Assembly: GCF_021018805.1 (NCBI RefSeq)
Contig: NW_026960612.1
Coordinates: 806,001 to 870,000 of the forward strand
Length of the DNA: 64,000 nucleotides
Reading direction: 5' to 3'
Source of the DNA: Prinia subflava
Taxonomy: Eukaryota; Chordata; Aves; Passeriformes; Cisticolidae
The translations under genes and the position numbers were made by a program. Positions 37,678-48,708 of this stretch are shown one piece after another. The first letter of the stretch is position 1. The number at the start of each line of letters is the position of its first letter. The notes beneath the pieces were generated by a model. That model worked only from the letters and a program-made list of their open reading frames with translations, was not told where the DNA came from and made no database searches.

Positions 37678-38318
37678 TGTCCTGGTTTAGGGCAAATTTT
37701 GGAGAAAATCTCCAAAGGGGCCCTCTCTCCCTACCCCAGAAAGCAAACCCACGTGGCCTCTCCCCCAACTGGTTCGGGAAAGACTTCCTCTGAGAGAAGT
37801 GGAAAAAAAACCTTTTTATTGATAGGTAGAGCACTCCCCAGCACAATAAATTGAACAATACTAGATGACAAATTCAGAAAAAGTCTCTCCTGTAGGTGGT
37901 CGCTCTGTTCTCAGTCCCTCTGGTGCTGGGAAAAGCTGCTGCGCAGGGTAGGCCCTGGTGGGTCTCAGGTGCAAGCCCCCAGTGCTCCCCCGAGTCTCCA
38001 GTCCAGGGCAGGTTCGAGCAGTTCCAGGAAAAGCAGAGAAAAACAGTCCAGCGAAGCTTTTCTGCCTCAGCTAGCTAAACTAATGAAGAAGGAAAGAAAA
38101 AAAAATCTCTCCATGCCTGCCGCTGCTGTATGTGCTGCAGACAACACTCCAGGCCAGAATGTGGAGGAGGGAGTACAGTCTCTGAAAACAAACTGTGCGC
38201 TTCTCCTCCCCAACTCCCCTCTGCTCCCAGATCCAATCTTAAAGGCACAGAATGCAATATCTAGCACAAACCCAACAGACGATTGGGAATACAAACATCA
38301 TAACGTCACCCTAGGACA
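37678..38318 (-). mobile_element. Solo LTR with perfect target-site duplication
   Basis: A 641-bp LTR with inverted ends TGTCC...GGACA and CTACC repeated on both flanks (37673-37677 and 38319-38323). Minus orientation is inferred from AATAAAAAGG near 37818 on that strand. Confidence 0.9.
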
Positions 38319-39104
38319 CTACCCCATACTTTATGTCTAGGCTATGAAATCTTCCCAATTTTACATACCAAATGAAAAACAATATGGTACTGATACATGC
38401 TAAATCTTAGTCTTCCTTGGTTAGGAATTCTTCATAAAATAACAGTAAGTAGCCCACAACATTGAAACAAGGGGAATGATGAATAAAAAAAAAAAAGTGC
38501 TAACTTCTACTTATAGCTCTTATTAAAGCAACACATCAATTCTGACATAAATATTTAAATTCTATATAGCTTTACTGAAAAATGCTTTTATATCCATGCC
38601 TCCATACATCACAAGAACACTACTGTGATAAAACCATAATACTTTATCTAAAACTGAACAGGAGAAGGTTCTTCACAGGGATTCTGAGCATAATCAAAGA
38701 AAAAATAATTCAGGTTTACTGATATATCTGTTTTAATATTTGTTTAACATTCATATGGTTTTATTATGTGAGTTTTTTGTTATCTCTATCTCCACCAGTT
38801 TACAGATGATCATCAACTCAGTATCTCTGGGGCAGGAGCAGGGAGGTGCTATGTGGAAATAACACCCTTCCAAATTGCATGGTATTATTTATTAGTTAAT
38901 TGCTAAGAGACTGCTCTTTTCATTTGCTACCACACACAACCCACATGGTCAGCAACAAACCATCAAAGCAGTCCAGATGGTTACTTCCAGAGTTAGGTAT
39001 CTTTCAGAAAGGGATGTAAAATATCTAACCAACCAAAGGAGCAAAACTCTAAGGTACTTTTGAGGGGACACCATTTACAACTCAAGAGCAACAGTGATAT
39101 TAAC
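38319..39104. other. Intergenic DNA, no gene seen
   Basis: AT-rich; no recognised element up to the ERV-A 3' LTR. Confidence 0.45.
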
Positions 39105-39496
39105 TGATGCCTTGAGGCTGAAACAGAGGCTAGACAGAGTGAAAGGAACAAAATGAGTGTTTATTCAAGCCCATGCCCTTGCGTCTCCAGACCCACAGAA
39201 GTGGCCCAGCCCGAATATTTCCAAGATGGAGACGAAAAGGGGCTTGTCCCCAGATCTTACCCCTTTTACAAGTTTCCATTCATTTGCATATAGCAATGCA
39301 CCGTCCAATCAATAACCCCGAATCTCCGAACACCATCATCTCGGCTTGCCCTTCTCTTCTAGGTTATTTGTGCTCGGGCCTGGAGCTTGGAGACAATGTC
39401 CTTGAACAAGACTGCCCTACCCCCGTCATCCCGTGAAGATCCTAGCACCACTCAGTGCTATCAGACAAAACAGAAAAACCCAGCCCTAAGGCATCA
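39105..39496 (-). repeat. ERV-A 3' LTR
   Basis: 392 bp with perfect terminal inverted repeat TGATGCCTT/AAGGCATCA. On the minus strand a TATA-like CTATATGC and an AATAAA near 39160 are visible. It differs from the 5' LTR at two positions near the U3 end. Confidence 0.96.
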
Positions 39497-39510
39497 GTTT
39501 CCCCCCTTTT
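39497..39510 (-). other. ERV-A polypurine tract
   Basis: On the minus strand AAAAGGGGGGAAAC directly precedes the 3' LTR. This is the plus-strand DNA primer site and fixes the element's orientation. Confidence 0.92.
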
Positions 39511-39667
39511 AGAGGCTTGACAAGGCCTCTACCTTGTCGAGTCTCTACCTAAATAGCAACAAGTATCTAGCGAAAAATAAATATCTAACAGTAAGAGTAT
39601 CTAATAAAAATTATGTCTTACACAGCCAGAAATGTAAAGAAAACAGTAATTAAACATAGAAAAGAAT

Positions 39668-41974
39668 TCATTTACAACGTATTATCATTTGCATCAGTCT
39701 TTGTTGTCGCAATTGTCTCGGGGCAGAAGCCTTCTTAATTCTGGAGTAGTGGATCCATGGTCCTTGGCCAGCGACTTTTACTGAGGTGAAGGTGGTCAGC
39801 AGGACTTGAAATGGTCCTTTCCATTTGGCTTGTAAAGGATCACTGTCCCACCACTTAACATAGACCCAATCTCCAGGTTGGAAAGGATGTACAGGTGTAT
39901 CCAATCCTATGGGCCTAGATAACACGACGTAGGTTTGAAGCTTCTGCAAAGTAGAACTTAGAGCTATTAAATATCTTTGTAAATCAAGTTTCCCTTTCAT
40001 ATGAATCTCACCTGGGATATGTGGGATTTGATAGGGTCTCCCATACAATATTTCATAGAGACTGATGTTATCCCTTCACCTGGGTTGGATGCAAATTCTT
40101 AGTAAGGCTATAGGCAGTGCTTGGACCCATGTCATAGATGTCTCTTGACAAATTTTACTAATTTGTGTCTTAAGAGTCCCATTCAAATGTTCAACTTTAC
40201 CACTCGCTTGGGGTCTATATGATGTGTGCAAGTCCCAAGTAATTCCCAAGATTTGGCTGATCTCTTTAATCACCTTTGCAACGAAGTGTGGTCCCCTATC
40301 TGATGACATTCCCAAGGGAACCCCGAACCTCGGAATTATATGGTTAAGCAAGACTTTTGATACTTCCCTAGCCGTGTTGGTGCGACAGGGGTAAGCTTCC
40401 GGCCATCCACTGAAAGTATCCACTAGTACCAGCAAGTATCGGTATCCCTCTTTACGTGGTAACTCCGCAAAATCTATTTGCCAGTAATCCCCAGGAAGAT
40501 CCCCTGCCTTTGTTACTCCTAACACCACTCTTTTCCTCGTGTCAGGATTGTTTTTACAACAAATTTCACATTTACTCACTACTGATTGTGCAATGTCAGC
40601 CATTCCCTTCCCTATCACTACCTTTTTTAAATGTTTTAGAAGATTCTCAACTCCAAAATGTGTGTTTTCATGTTCTCTCTGGGCTAGTTCCCGAAGGATC
40701 AAGGATGATACTACAACCTGATTTGCTGGTGTAACAGCCCATCCACTCTCTGTGATCTTAGCCTTAAGGAACTTAATTAGTTTATGATCAGCTTGATCAT
40801 ATTTTGGGGTAAACTCAGATAAATCAATTTCTTTTTGTGGAATTACTGCTAGGATACCTTTCTCTGCAATTCCTCTTGCCACTTTATCAGCAAAGCAATT
40901 TCCTAATTCTGGAGCAGTTTTCCCTTTTTGGTGACCTTTACAGTGCATAATAGCTACTCCTGTGGGTTTTTTAATACTCCCTAAAAGAGAAAGTATTTGT
41001 TGAGCATGTTTAACTGGATTGCCTTGAGCGTTCAGAAGTCTTCTCTCCTTCCGGATGGCTCCGTGGGCATGGACAACACTGAACGCATACCTAGAATCAG
41101 TCCAAATATTTACCTTCATTCCTTCACTCAGGTCTAAGGCCCTTGTCAGCGCGATCAATTCAGCTTTCTGCAATGATACATCTGCTGGCAGGGCCTTGGC
41201 CTCAGTCACCTTGTCCTGTGTGGTCACAGCATAGCCAGTCATTCTTTTACCATTTTTCACAAAGCTACTCCCATCTGTGAAGAGTTCCCAATCTGGATCT
41301 TCTAGGGGCCTGTCCTTCAGATCTGGTCGACTAGAATGGACTTCTTCAATTGTTTGTAAGCAGTCATGTTCAGGCATACCGTCAATTAAAGTGGGAGACA
41401 AAAACATAGCCGGGTTAACGACAGAAGTGGTTTTCAAAGTAACGTCATTCTGCTCTAGCAGCAGTGCTTGATACTTAAGCATCCAGCTGCCAGATAACCA
41501 ATGTACCCCCTTTTGCTCAAGTACAGCTTCTACAGCGTGGGGTACATACACCACAATGTGTTGCCCAAGGGTGAACTTTTGGGCTTCTTGAATCAGGATG
41601 ACAGTGGCTGCCACAGCCTTCAGGCACCCTGGCCAGCCTTGGGCAACATGGTCTAGTTGTTTAGAGAAGTAGGCCACAGCCCTCCGTTGGTTCCCGAGGC
41701 GCTGTGCTAGTACCCCCAAAGCCATGTTCAGTCTTTCATATGTCAACAGTTCGAAAGGTTTAGTTAAGTCTGGCAGACCCAGCGCCGGAGCTGACATCAG
41801 AGAGTGCTTCAGCTGTTAAAAAGCTGATCTGCTTTTTTCAGTCCATATGATAATCCCTCTCTCAGCATCCTTTAAGGCTTCATATAAGGGTTTTATCAGC
41901 AGCCCATAGTTTGCTATCCACAGCCAACACCAACCTACCATTCCCAGGAAGGCTTGCATTTCCCTTGTAGTGTG
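39668..41974 (-). pseudogene. ERV-A pol: RT connection, RNase H, integrase (broken)
   Basis: The frame is shifted relative to the upstream RT. RNase H shows LFTDGSS, AELIAL and WTDSRY, with an H-x-x-H-type and N/D end. Integrase follows with a zinc-binding H-H and CEIC pair. The D-D-E catalytic set lies in QIDF, SSDRGPHF and GKVEHLN, all intact. A C-terminal domain with PGDWVYVKWW and a GPFQVLL box reaches the stop at 39668. Breaks are an in-frame TAA at 41816-41818 in the connection region and an in-frame TGA at 40076-40078 between the catalytic core and the C-terminal domain. The pol stop lies only 157 bp before the polypurine tract, leaving no room for env. Confidence 0.92.
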
Positions 41975-43191
41975 GGGGGCTCTGGGAGTCGACAGATGGC
42001 TTCTTTCCGTTTTTTGCTGAGCTGTCGATGTCCATGAAAAATCTCAAGTCCCAAATAAACTACTGTTTCCTTAACAATCTGTGGTTTGTCTTTTGAAACT
42101 CTATACCCACTCAGTCCTAAGAAATTTAACAAACTTACAGTAAGTTGTATACAGTCCTCTCTGGTTCCGGCTGCGATCAAGATGTTGTCTACGTACTGTA
42201 GAATAACTGCTTTTGGCTCCTGTCTTTTCCAGTCCTCTAATTCCTTTGCTAGCTGATTTCCAAATAGAGTCGGTGAGCACTTAAAACCCTGTGGTAGCAC
42301 TGACCAGGTAAGTTGACTTTTTCCTCCCTGAGGGTTTTCCCACTCAAAAGCAAAAAGCTCTTGGCTGTTTTTATGCACAGGAATGCAAAAAAAGGCATCC
42401 TTCAGGTCCACCACAGTAAACCACCCTAACTCGTCTGTCAGCGTAGTCAAAAGGGTATAGGGATTGGCTACTCCTGGGTGTATGTCCTCTGTAATCTTAT
42501 TAATCACTCTTAGATCTTGTACTAATCGGTAACTCTTACCATCAGCTTTCCTAATAGCTAAAATGGGAGTGTTAAATTTAGACTCACATTGCTCTAATAA
42601 ACCATGTTCTAAGAATTTTTCAATTATAGGCATTAGTCCTTTACGGCTCTCTAATTTCAAAGGGTATTGCTTTTGCCTTACTGGTGTAGCTCCCGGTTTG
42701 AGTGTAACGATCACTGATTCTGCCCGTTTGGATCTTCCTGGGATATCACCAGCCCACACTATTGGATTTACCTCCTTCCCAACTTCAGCAGGGATTTCAT
42801 TATGTCTTTCCTGCATGAAAAGTGCAGCAACTTGAACAAGTTTGGATTCAGGGATTATAACTTGTACACCCTTTCCCTTTTCAAACTTAATTTCTACTTC
42901 CAATGTTTCTAGTAAGTCCCTCCCCATCAATGGTCTAGGGGAGGTAGGCATATAGAGGAATTGGTGGTTTACCAAATGCTTTCCCAATTCAAAGTCTAAA
43001 GGTTCAAAGAAAGGCCATGTTTCGTTTACCCCGGTTGCTCCGATAACCTGTACAGTATCGTGACTCAGTTTCCCTTTTAAAGTATTTAACGCAGAGTAGG
43101 CCGCTCCAGTATCTACCAGAAACTCAATATCTTCATTCCCCAGCTTAGCTATAACCGAGGGCTCTGCTGGGGGGGTAACCCTCGGTCCCCA
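41975..43191 (-). pseudogene. ERV-A pro and reverse transcriptase (broken)
   Basis: Directly downstream of the gag UGA and in the same frame. The protease has the aspartyl active-site triad context VDTGAAYSAL. RT follows with VQDLRVIN, VDLKDAFFCIP and LPQGFKCSPT motifs. The polymerase motif reads YVDN (42184-42195) instead of the expected Y-x-D-D, so the second metal-binding Asp is Asn. The frame is then lost at a six-G run on the plus strand (41974-41979); the continuation is in the frame of the RNase H/integrase segment. Family: gammaretrovirus-like (class I), judged from gag-pol arrangement and motifs. A homopolymer indel could be natural or a sequencing error. Confidence 0.92.
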
Positions 43192-43194
43192 TCA
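43154..43194 (-). promoter_or_regulatory. Putative gag-pol UGA readthrough signal with hairpin
   Basis: On the minus strand gag ends in UGA (43194-43192) and protease continues in the same frame. Five bases later a perfect 8-bp stem ACCGAGGG/CCCUCGGU (arms 43186-43179 and 43161-43154) encloses a 17-base C-rich loop. Gammaretroviruses suppress a gag stop with a structured element just 3'; UAG is the usual codon in the best-known ones. Confidence 0.65.
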
Positions 43195-44165
43195 CTCAGA
43201 TCCTGAGCCGCTTGAGGTTTGTACTACTGGGAGTTGGGGGACTGAGGATTTTCCTTTCAACACTGGGCAGTCCTTTTTCCAGTGCCCCAAATTCTTACAA
43301 TATGCACACTGGTCTTTCTCTGTAGGGGGAGCTTTCTTGGATGGCTTTTCCTGAGCTGCCTTCTTACCAGGTTGGAATTGGCCTCTCTCATTTGGACCTC
43401 TATCTCGAAACGCTTTCCAGGCCACTTCTAGAAGTTTATCTAGATCTCGAACTCCCTCTATCTTTTGCAGTTTTCTTCTTATATCATTTGTAGCTTGACC
43501 CATAAACAGCAAAACCAGATGTGCTTTCCCATCACCTGATTCAGGGTCTAGATCAGTATATTTGATGGCAGTTTCTCTTAACCTGTTTAAAAAATCAGTA
43601 GGTGATTCATCATAATTTTGCCTCACTTCATAAAGTTTTGACCAATTTATAGCTTTAGGGACACCATGCTTCAACCCATATACCACAAGGTTTTGGTATC
43701 GTTTTAACCTCTCCATCTGTCCTGGTACATTCGGATCCCACTCTGGATTTTCAAGCGGAAATATCTGAGTGACAGTACCTTGAAGCAGTCCACTAGCTAT
43801 GCCCCCTTCCACGAAAGTAGTAATTGCCTTATTAACCATTCGTTTCTCAGTAGGATCAAGTAATGTGTCTAACATAGCATTCAAATCAACCCAATCAGGA
43901 TTTTGGGAGTTGACAGCTCGCTCTACTAGTTGTGCTACTTTATCTGGGTTCTCCTTATACTTCCCCACAGTGGTTTTCCACTGTTCTAACTCTATGAGGG
44001 AGTATGGGACCTTCACATATACTGGCCCTTGATTACCGACAGCTTGTCTCAGCGGAGCTTGCAGAACTGGCTGTCTTTCCTTTTTCCTAGTACGTCGGGC
44101 AATTGGGCTCCGCTCTCTAATCGCTCTTCTTGCTATCTTTCCCCTCCTTCACCTATTTGGGGCAG
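43192..44165 (-). pseudogene. ERV-A gag: capsid and nucleocapsid (broken)
   Basis: This segment follows the nested LTR. The proline-rich end carries an in-frame TGA at 44149-44151. The capsid then begins near VYVKVPYSLIELEQWK. The major homology region is represented by NYDESPTDFLNRLRE, followed by a charged linker and one zinc knuckle CAYCKNLGHWKKDC (C-x2-C-x4-H-x4-C), the single-knuckle nucleocapsid layout of gammaretroviruses. The reading frame from capsid to the UGA is uninterrupted for 274 codons and joins protease in the same frame. Confidence 0.92.
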
Positions 44166-44790
44166 TGTGAAAAAGGCATATTTTATGTGTGGCTCTACGC
44201 AGATATTTACTATATGTAATCTGATAGATAGAAAAGTTATACTATGTAAACATTAGAATAATGTAGTGAATGTAGTTTTGTAATTAACAATAAGTCATAG
44301 TACAATCGAAGCTGTGTATGTGTGTTATATTTTTTTTGCTCAAGAAGAAAAATTCCTCAGCACAGAGATAACATTCACAGAGGCCCCTAAACCTTCTAGT
44401 GAAGAAGAATTTATGGCCTCTTATCCACAGAACCTAACTTTCTCAAGGACGTATGCTCTCATGCGTTCTTTTAATTAACAGAAAGCTTTTGTGACAAGAA
44501 ACAGCTGCAAATTACTCGTTTTACGTAAGATATGAATAGTCATCAACTGAAGGCTTAAAAAAGAAGACTTCTCTTTGTTCTGAGCCCTTCTCCCTCTAGC
44601 CTTTGTCTGGAAGGGGGGGGGGGGGTCTTGGGTGGCCCGGGCTACCTTCTTTGCTTTTATTGTCTCATTATTTGTCCTGTCTCTGAAAACTTTTTAAACT
44701 TTTATTATTGTATTAAAATTTTTGTAACCATTTTTATTCTTTATTAAATTTTCATAAATTTCAAAAAGAGAGTGTTTGGCGTTTATCACA
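44166..44790 (+). mobile_element. Solo LTR nested in ERV-A gag
   Basis: 625 bp with TGTGA...TCACA ends and GGCAG duplicated on both sides (44161-44165 and 44791-44795). It separates the proline-rich and capsid parts of gag. LTR plus one duplication is 630 bp, a multiple of three, so the two gag flanks remain in phase. Orientation is tentative: TTAAAAAAG near 44552 and ATTAAA near 44744 suggest plus. It also holds a 13-base G run at 44613-44625. Confidence 0.93.
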
Positions 44791-45216
44791 GGCAGCACTG
44801 ATCTCATCAGTTTCGTCCTCAGTTTCTTCCCCCTCAGAGCTGTCAGACTCGGTTGTAACCAGTTGCCCAGCTCGGCTAGTCCCAATTCTAGAAAGCGTCA
44901 CACAAGACTTGCTACGGCAAACCCTCTGTGCTGCGTGTCTGCTCTCCTTGAAGGTATCTTCCCCGGAGGCAGCTCCTTGGCCTTCGGGGTTGCTATGGTA
45001 ACTCACAGGCCTGAGGACGGGGGAGGCACCCCTCCCCCTTCGGGAAGTTCCCTCCCTGCTCTCTCCGTGAAAGGCTCTATCCCTCTGCCTGCGTTCCCTG
45101 GGCGGCTGCACAGCCCCACAGTCTCTCCCCCTCTTCCCTGCCCCTTGGGGCGGCGAAGGAGGTGGCGACAGGGACGGTGCCCGTCGCTGCCGGTCCGCGC
45201 CTTCCTCCCTCTTCAC
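44791..45216 (-). pseudogene. ERV-A gag: proline/charge-rich middle domain
   Basis: In the same frame as the capsid segment but a different frame from the matrix segment, so a frameshift lies in the C/G-rich stretch near 45216-45300. The product is rich in Pro, Arg, Ser and acidic residues (SDSSEGEETEDETDE), as expected for the p12-like spacer between matrix and capsid. It is cut at 44790 by the nested LTR. Confidence 0.8.
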
Positions 45217-45782
45217 CGTCCGGGGCCTGACCCGAGCCGCCCGCCCCCCCGCCGCCCCCCCGCCGCCCCCCCTCGCGACGGTGGCTGAGGGGACGTCGGG
45301 GAAGGGGCCGCCCCCGGGCTCGAGCCTGCTGCAAGCGCGGCTGGGACCGGCCCTGCCCTCATGGCCGGTGCAATCAGATTGGTCTCTGCCTCATCTGGGT
45401 TCCTATACATGTTGTTAATGGTCAGTTTTTTCTTTTTACCCTCCAAGACCAATATATTTTCTTTCTTATCACCCAAGTCCTGTTCGCAAGACAACACCAT
45501 AAAGAGCCGAGCATATTTTAACTCCTCAAAAGCCCTGTCCCAGCGCAGGCAGGACATCAAATCTGATATCAGTTTTGAATCTGCACTCCCAAATCTAGGC
45601 CATGTCTTTCCATTATCTAATTGATACGTTGGCCACATCCTCTCCGACAGCCTAATAAGCTTAGGCATGGGAAGACCCGATTCCTCCCCGACCAAATACA
45701 CCCAATTTTTCATTATCAATCCCAGAGGGCTCTCTCTTGGGATGATATCATTATTCCCTTCGTCAGAGAACACACTGCCCAT
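45213..45782 (-). pseudogene. ERV-A gag: matrix domain
   Basis: Start chosen at 45782 because it gives MGSVFSDE, an N-myristoylation signal; an upstream Met eight codons earlier would bury it. About 150 residues resemble gammaretroviral matrix (SPLGLIMKNW, then RFGSADSKLI). The frame then runs into a Gly/Ala/Arg/Pro-rich tail created by a frameshift in homopolymeric CCCCCCC tracts and stops at 45213. Matrix drives membrane targeting of the particle; without a continuous gag this copy cannot make one. Confidence 0.88.
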
Positions 45783-45906
45783 TCTGATATTCACAACAAA
45801 GAACAAAACAAATATTTCTAGTACCCTCCTTTATTCACTCACGTGCCTCTGTTTCAAAGGTTCTTGGCTCCGGCACTTCTGGACCTCTGCTGGCAGGGTG
45901 AAGGTC

Positions 45907-45924
45907 GGGGGGGGGGGGGGGGGG
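45907..45924 (+). repeat. 18-base G run in ERV-A leader
   Basis: Uninterrupted G tract on the plus strand (C on the proviral sense strand) between the primer site and gag. Its length may be inaccurate in the assembly. Confidence 0.85.
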
Positions 45925-45972
45925 TGCTGCCTTCTTTCGATCCACAGAAGATTTCCCAGACGCCTCCCCTTT

Positions 45973-45990
45973 CTCCTGCCTGGCTCGCCA
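45973..45990 (-). other. ERV-A primer binding site (tRNA-Arg-like)
   Basis: On the minus strand, five bases after the 5' LTR, TGGCGAGCCAGGCAGGAG. Against the 3' end of vertebrate tRNA-Arg(ACG) as I remember it, 17 of 18 positions match. Confidence 0.7.
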
Positions 45991-45995
45991 AAAGA

Positions 45996-46387
45996 TGATG
46001 CCTTGAGGCTGAAACAGAGGCTAGACAGAGTGAAAGGAACAAAATGAGTGTTTATTCAAGCCCATGCCCTTGCGTCTCCAGACCCACAGAAGTGGCCCAG
46101 CCCGAATATTTCCAAGATGGAGACGAAAAGGGGCTTGTCCCCAGATCTTACCCCTTTTACAAGTTTCCATTCATTTGCATATAGCAATGCACCGTCCAAT
46201 CAATAACCCCGAATCTCCGAACACCATCATCTCGGCTTGCCCTTCTCTTCTAGGTTATTTGTGCTCGGGCCTGGAGCTTGGAGACAATGTCCTTGAACAA
46301 GACTGCCCTACCCCCGTCACCCCGTGAAGATCCTAGCACCACTCAGTGCTATCAGACAAAACAGAAAAATCCAGCCCTAAGGCATCA
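45996..46387 (-). repeat. ERV-A 5' LTR
   Basis: 392 bp, same ends as the 3' LTR. The two substitutions between the copies are T/C near 46319 and C/T near 46369 (plus-strand view). Provides promoter and poly(A) signal of the element. Confidence 0.96.
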
Positions 46388-48217
46388 AACTGTAAGGCAA
46401 GATCTCAGCATGCATCTGGATAGTGGAGCTCTGCTGCTTCAATGAAAGCCACTGTCTGTTACCATACATTCATTATCAAGGACAGAAAAATCTCTCCCAA
46501 AAATAATAATTAAAAATAATCAAGATGATTAAAAGCTTAATCACATGTAATGTCTCTCTGACTTTATTACCTCTCAGTTCCTAAACACTGAATTTACAGG
46601 TGACTAGCTAATCACAGCAGCCTCTGATAGCTTTTTTCATTCTCCAGCAATATCAGCCCAGTCTTGACTTGGAGGTTGTATTATTTTTTGATTGCACTGA
46701 TTAAAATGAGAAGATACTTAATCTACTCTAGTTCTAATTCTTCATATGACCTTAGGAAATAGGACCATATTTTCAATACTATATTTAAAAATAGCTCTAG
46801 AAAACATACATTCCTAAAGCCCCAGTGCTTTTCTCAAGGTGGAAAAGATGTGTAATGCTTTCAGAAAACAAGTACAGTAGCTGGGGATGTGGTACAGCAA
46901 ACTTGGTTAAAGTCAGTTAAACTCTGAAGTTCAGAAAATTTTGTTTCAAAATGCTCCTGGGAGCAGCTCCCCATCAAAACTGGCATGTATGTCTCTACAT
47001 CTTTTAAAGCCTCTAGGAACTGTTGAGCAGACCTCCCATCAGCCTGTCAGATTCTCAACTTCCCAAGACCAATGAAACTATCTCAGTTTTGCAAAACTTG
47101 TAAAGCAAGAACGTATGCAACCTGCTTTTTCAAAACACACATGCTGAAAATACAGATATGGACTGTACTGACATTTCTCCATTACAGCTTAAAATAACAT
47201 CCTGTGTGATGCCTATATGCTGAGCTGTTAGCTCAGTTTTGGATTTTCTAAACACTGGGTTTGCTTTCAAAGAAAAACACTTCAGTTTCTGTACAATACA
47301 TGAGAGCACACTGGCTCTTCAGCTGGGAAACAAAGTTAAGAATGTGTGGGCTTTGGCTTCAAAATTAACCATCCTTTAGTAATCTAGTATACTAAACTGT
47401 TTCTTATTAATGTATCATGCAAATACTCTCCAGTCCTCCCACAAGTCTGACACTTGCCCAACATATCAATAGCAAATGTTCTGTGAAATGCAACTTTTCT
47501 GACATAGGCCACCCTGACTTTCAGTGTGATCTCAGACCACCATCCAAATCTTCATGGCAGATGCAGAATGGAGTTCTTTAGTAAGGGAAACAATATAGAA
47601 AAAAAAAGTTTTGTTGCTTTTATACATCAAATTTATTTTCTTCAGCAAAGAGGCTGCTTTTTTTTTTGTCTTTTTTTCTTCATTATGGCCGAACAGCATC
47701 AGGTTTGCTGTGTTCTCAGAGTCAGAATGTAAGGTAATGTCAGATGGTTGGTATCAGCCCTTCATTAGTGTAACTAGCTGATTTTACATACAATTTTGAA
47801 GTGCCTCAGCTTAACCCCAGCTGTTTTCTGTCTTAATGCAGATGAGATAGAGAATATACTCAGGGACTTTTGTTACATGACAAATATGCTCTGCAGAGGC
47901 TCTGCCACCACTGCCCCATCTCCCAGAGCAGATCTTTATTTGATGTTGCTGTTGCCAAGTCACCTGCCAGCTTCACATCCCTTTTCCAGGTGGCAGATAT
48001 GACAAGATGAGTACAGGGCAATGTCTCATTAACCAACGAGAGCTATTTGTGAGCAGGCTGGCTGGTGCTGGCTGCAGCAGAAAGCAGGTGAACCTGTCCT
48101 GCTAGCCAAGAGGCTTTGTGGTTTACCCCAACAGTTGCCCTACCTCGGTTGCTACAAGCACCAGTGTGACCCTTGTTTCAAAGCCACCAGCCTAGCCTGC
48201 AGTCCAGGGGTCATTAC
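46388..48217. other. Intergenic DNA between ERV-A and ERV-B
   Basis: AT-rich, no coding sequence or repeat ends recognised. Confidence 0.45.
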
Positions 48218-48547
48218 TGTTGCCTTCGATATGAGGCAATGGCGACCTGGTTTCAAAGAGTCAGCACGGCAACTCGACTCCTCGAGTCACTCGGTCCATT
48301 AACACGCTTACACCAATGTGGTGGACGGCAAATGGCGGTTTATTGTATTACACATGGGGTTAAATAGTCTAAAGGGTCTTCTACTATGTCAGTGGGAGGG
48401 CAAAGGATCTAAAGGTCAGTGGTTGGTGGGAAGCTAATGGGGCTAGGAGGGGCCACCACCGAAGGGACGGGGGGGAGGGTCCTTATCTTCCCGTGACATC
48501 ACGTGATCTTCCGAGCGCCTGTCCCTAGCTATCACCCACACATCTCA
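48218..48547 (-). repeat. ERV-B 3' LTR
   Basis: 330 bp, TGTTGCC at the left, ending TCTCA (minus-strand start TGAGA, where the 5' copy has TGTGA). AATAAA on the minus strand near 48340. Confidence 0.95.
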
Positions 48548-48562
48548 CCCCTCCTTTTCACA
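48548..48562 (-). other. ERV-B polypurine tract
   Basis: Minus-strand TGTGAAAAGGAGGGG lies directly against the 3' LTR. Confidence 0.88.
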
Positions 48563-48708
48563 AAAAAAAATGAGGTAGTTAGAGGCATTGGAGAAAAGGG
48601 GTACAAGGTAGTAACTTGATAAAAAAAAGAAGGGGTTTGGAAAACTTGAGTAAATTCTGCGAAGCTGACTAGGCAGAACTTTGCAACTGGCAGTGTTCAC
48701 AGTTTGGT

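Larger units (their letters stand above)
39105..46387 (-). mobile_element. ERV-A: env-less gammaretrovirus-like provirus
   Basis: A 7.28-kb minus-strand provirus with 392-bp LTRs, primer binding site, gag, pro, pol and polypurine tract, but no envelope gene. The LTRs differ at only two sites, so insertion was recent. Gag and pro-pol share one frame across a single UGA, as in the gammaretroviral suppression strategy. Coding defects include a gag frameshift, a nested solo LTR, in-frame stops in gag, RNase H/connection and integrase, a pol frameshift, and loss of the second Asp of the RT catalytic motif. Only AAC is shared at the two outer flanks, so no clean 4-6 bp target duplication is seen. 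Confidence 0.93.

Noticed and set aside
39105..46387. ERV-A as a possibly functional provirus
   Set aside because: Gag is split by an LTR and frameshift, pol has a frameshift, stops and a changed catalytic residue, and env is absent.
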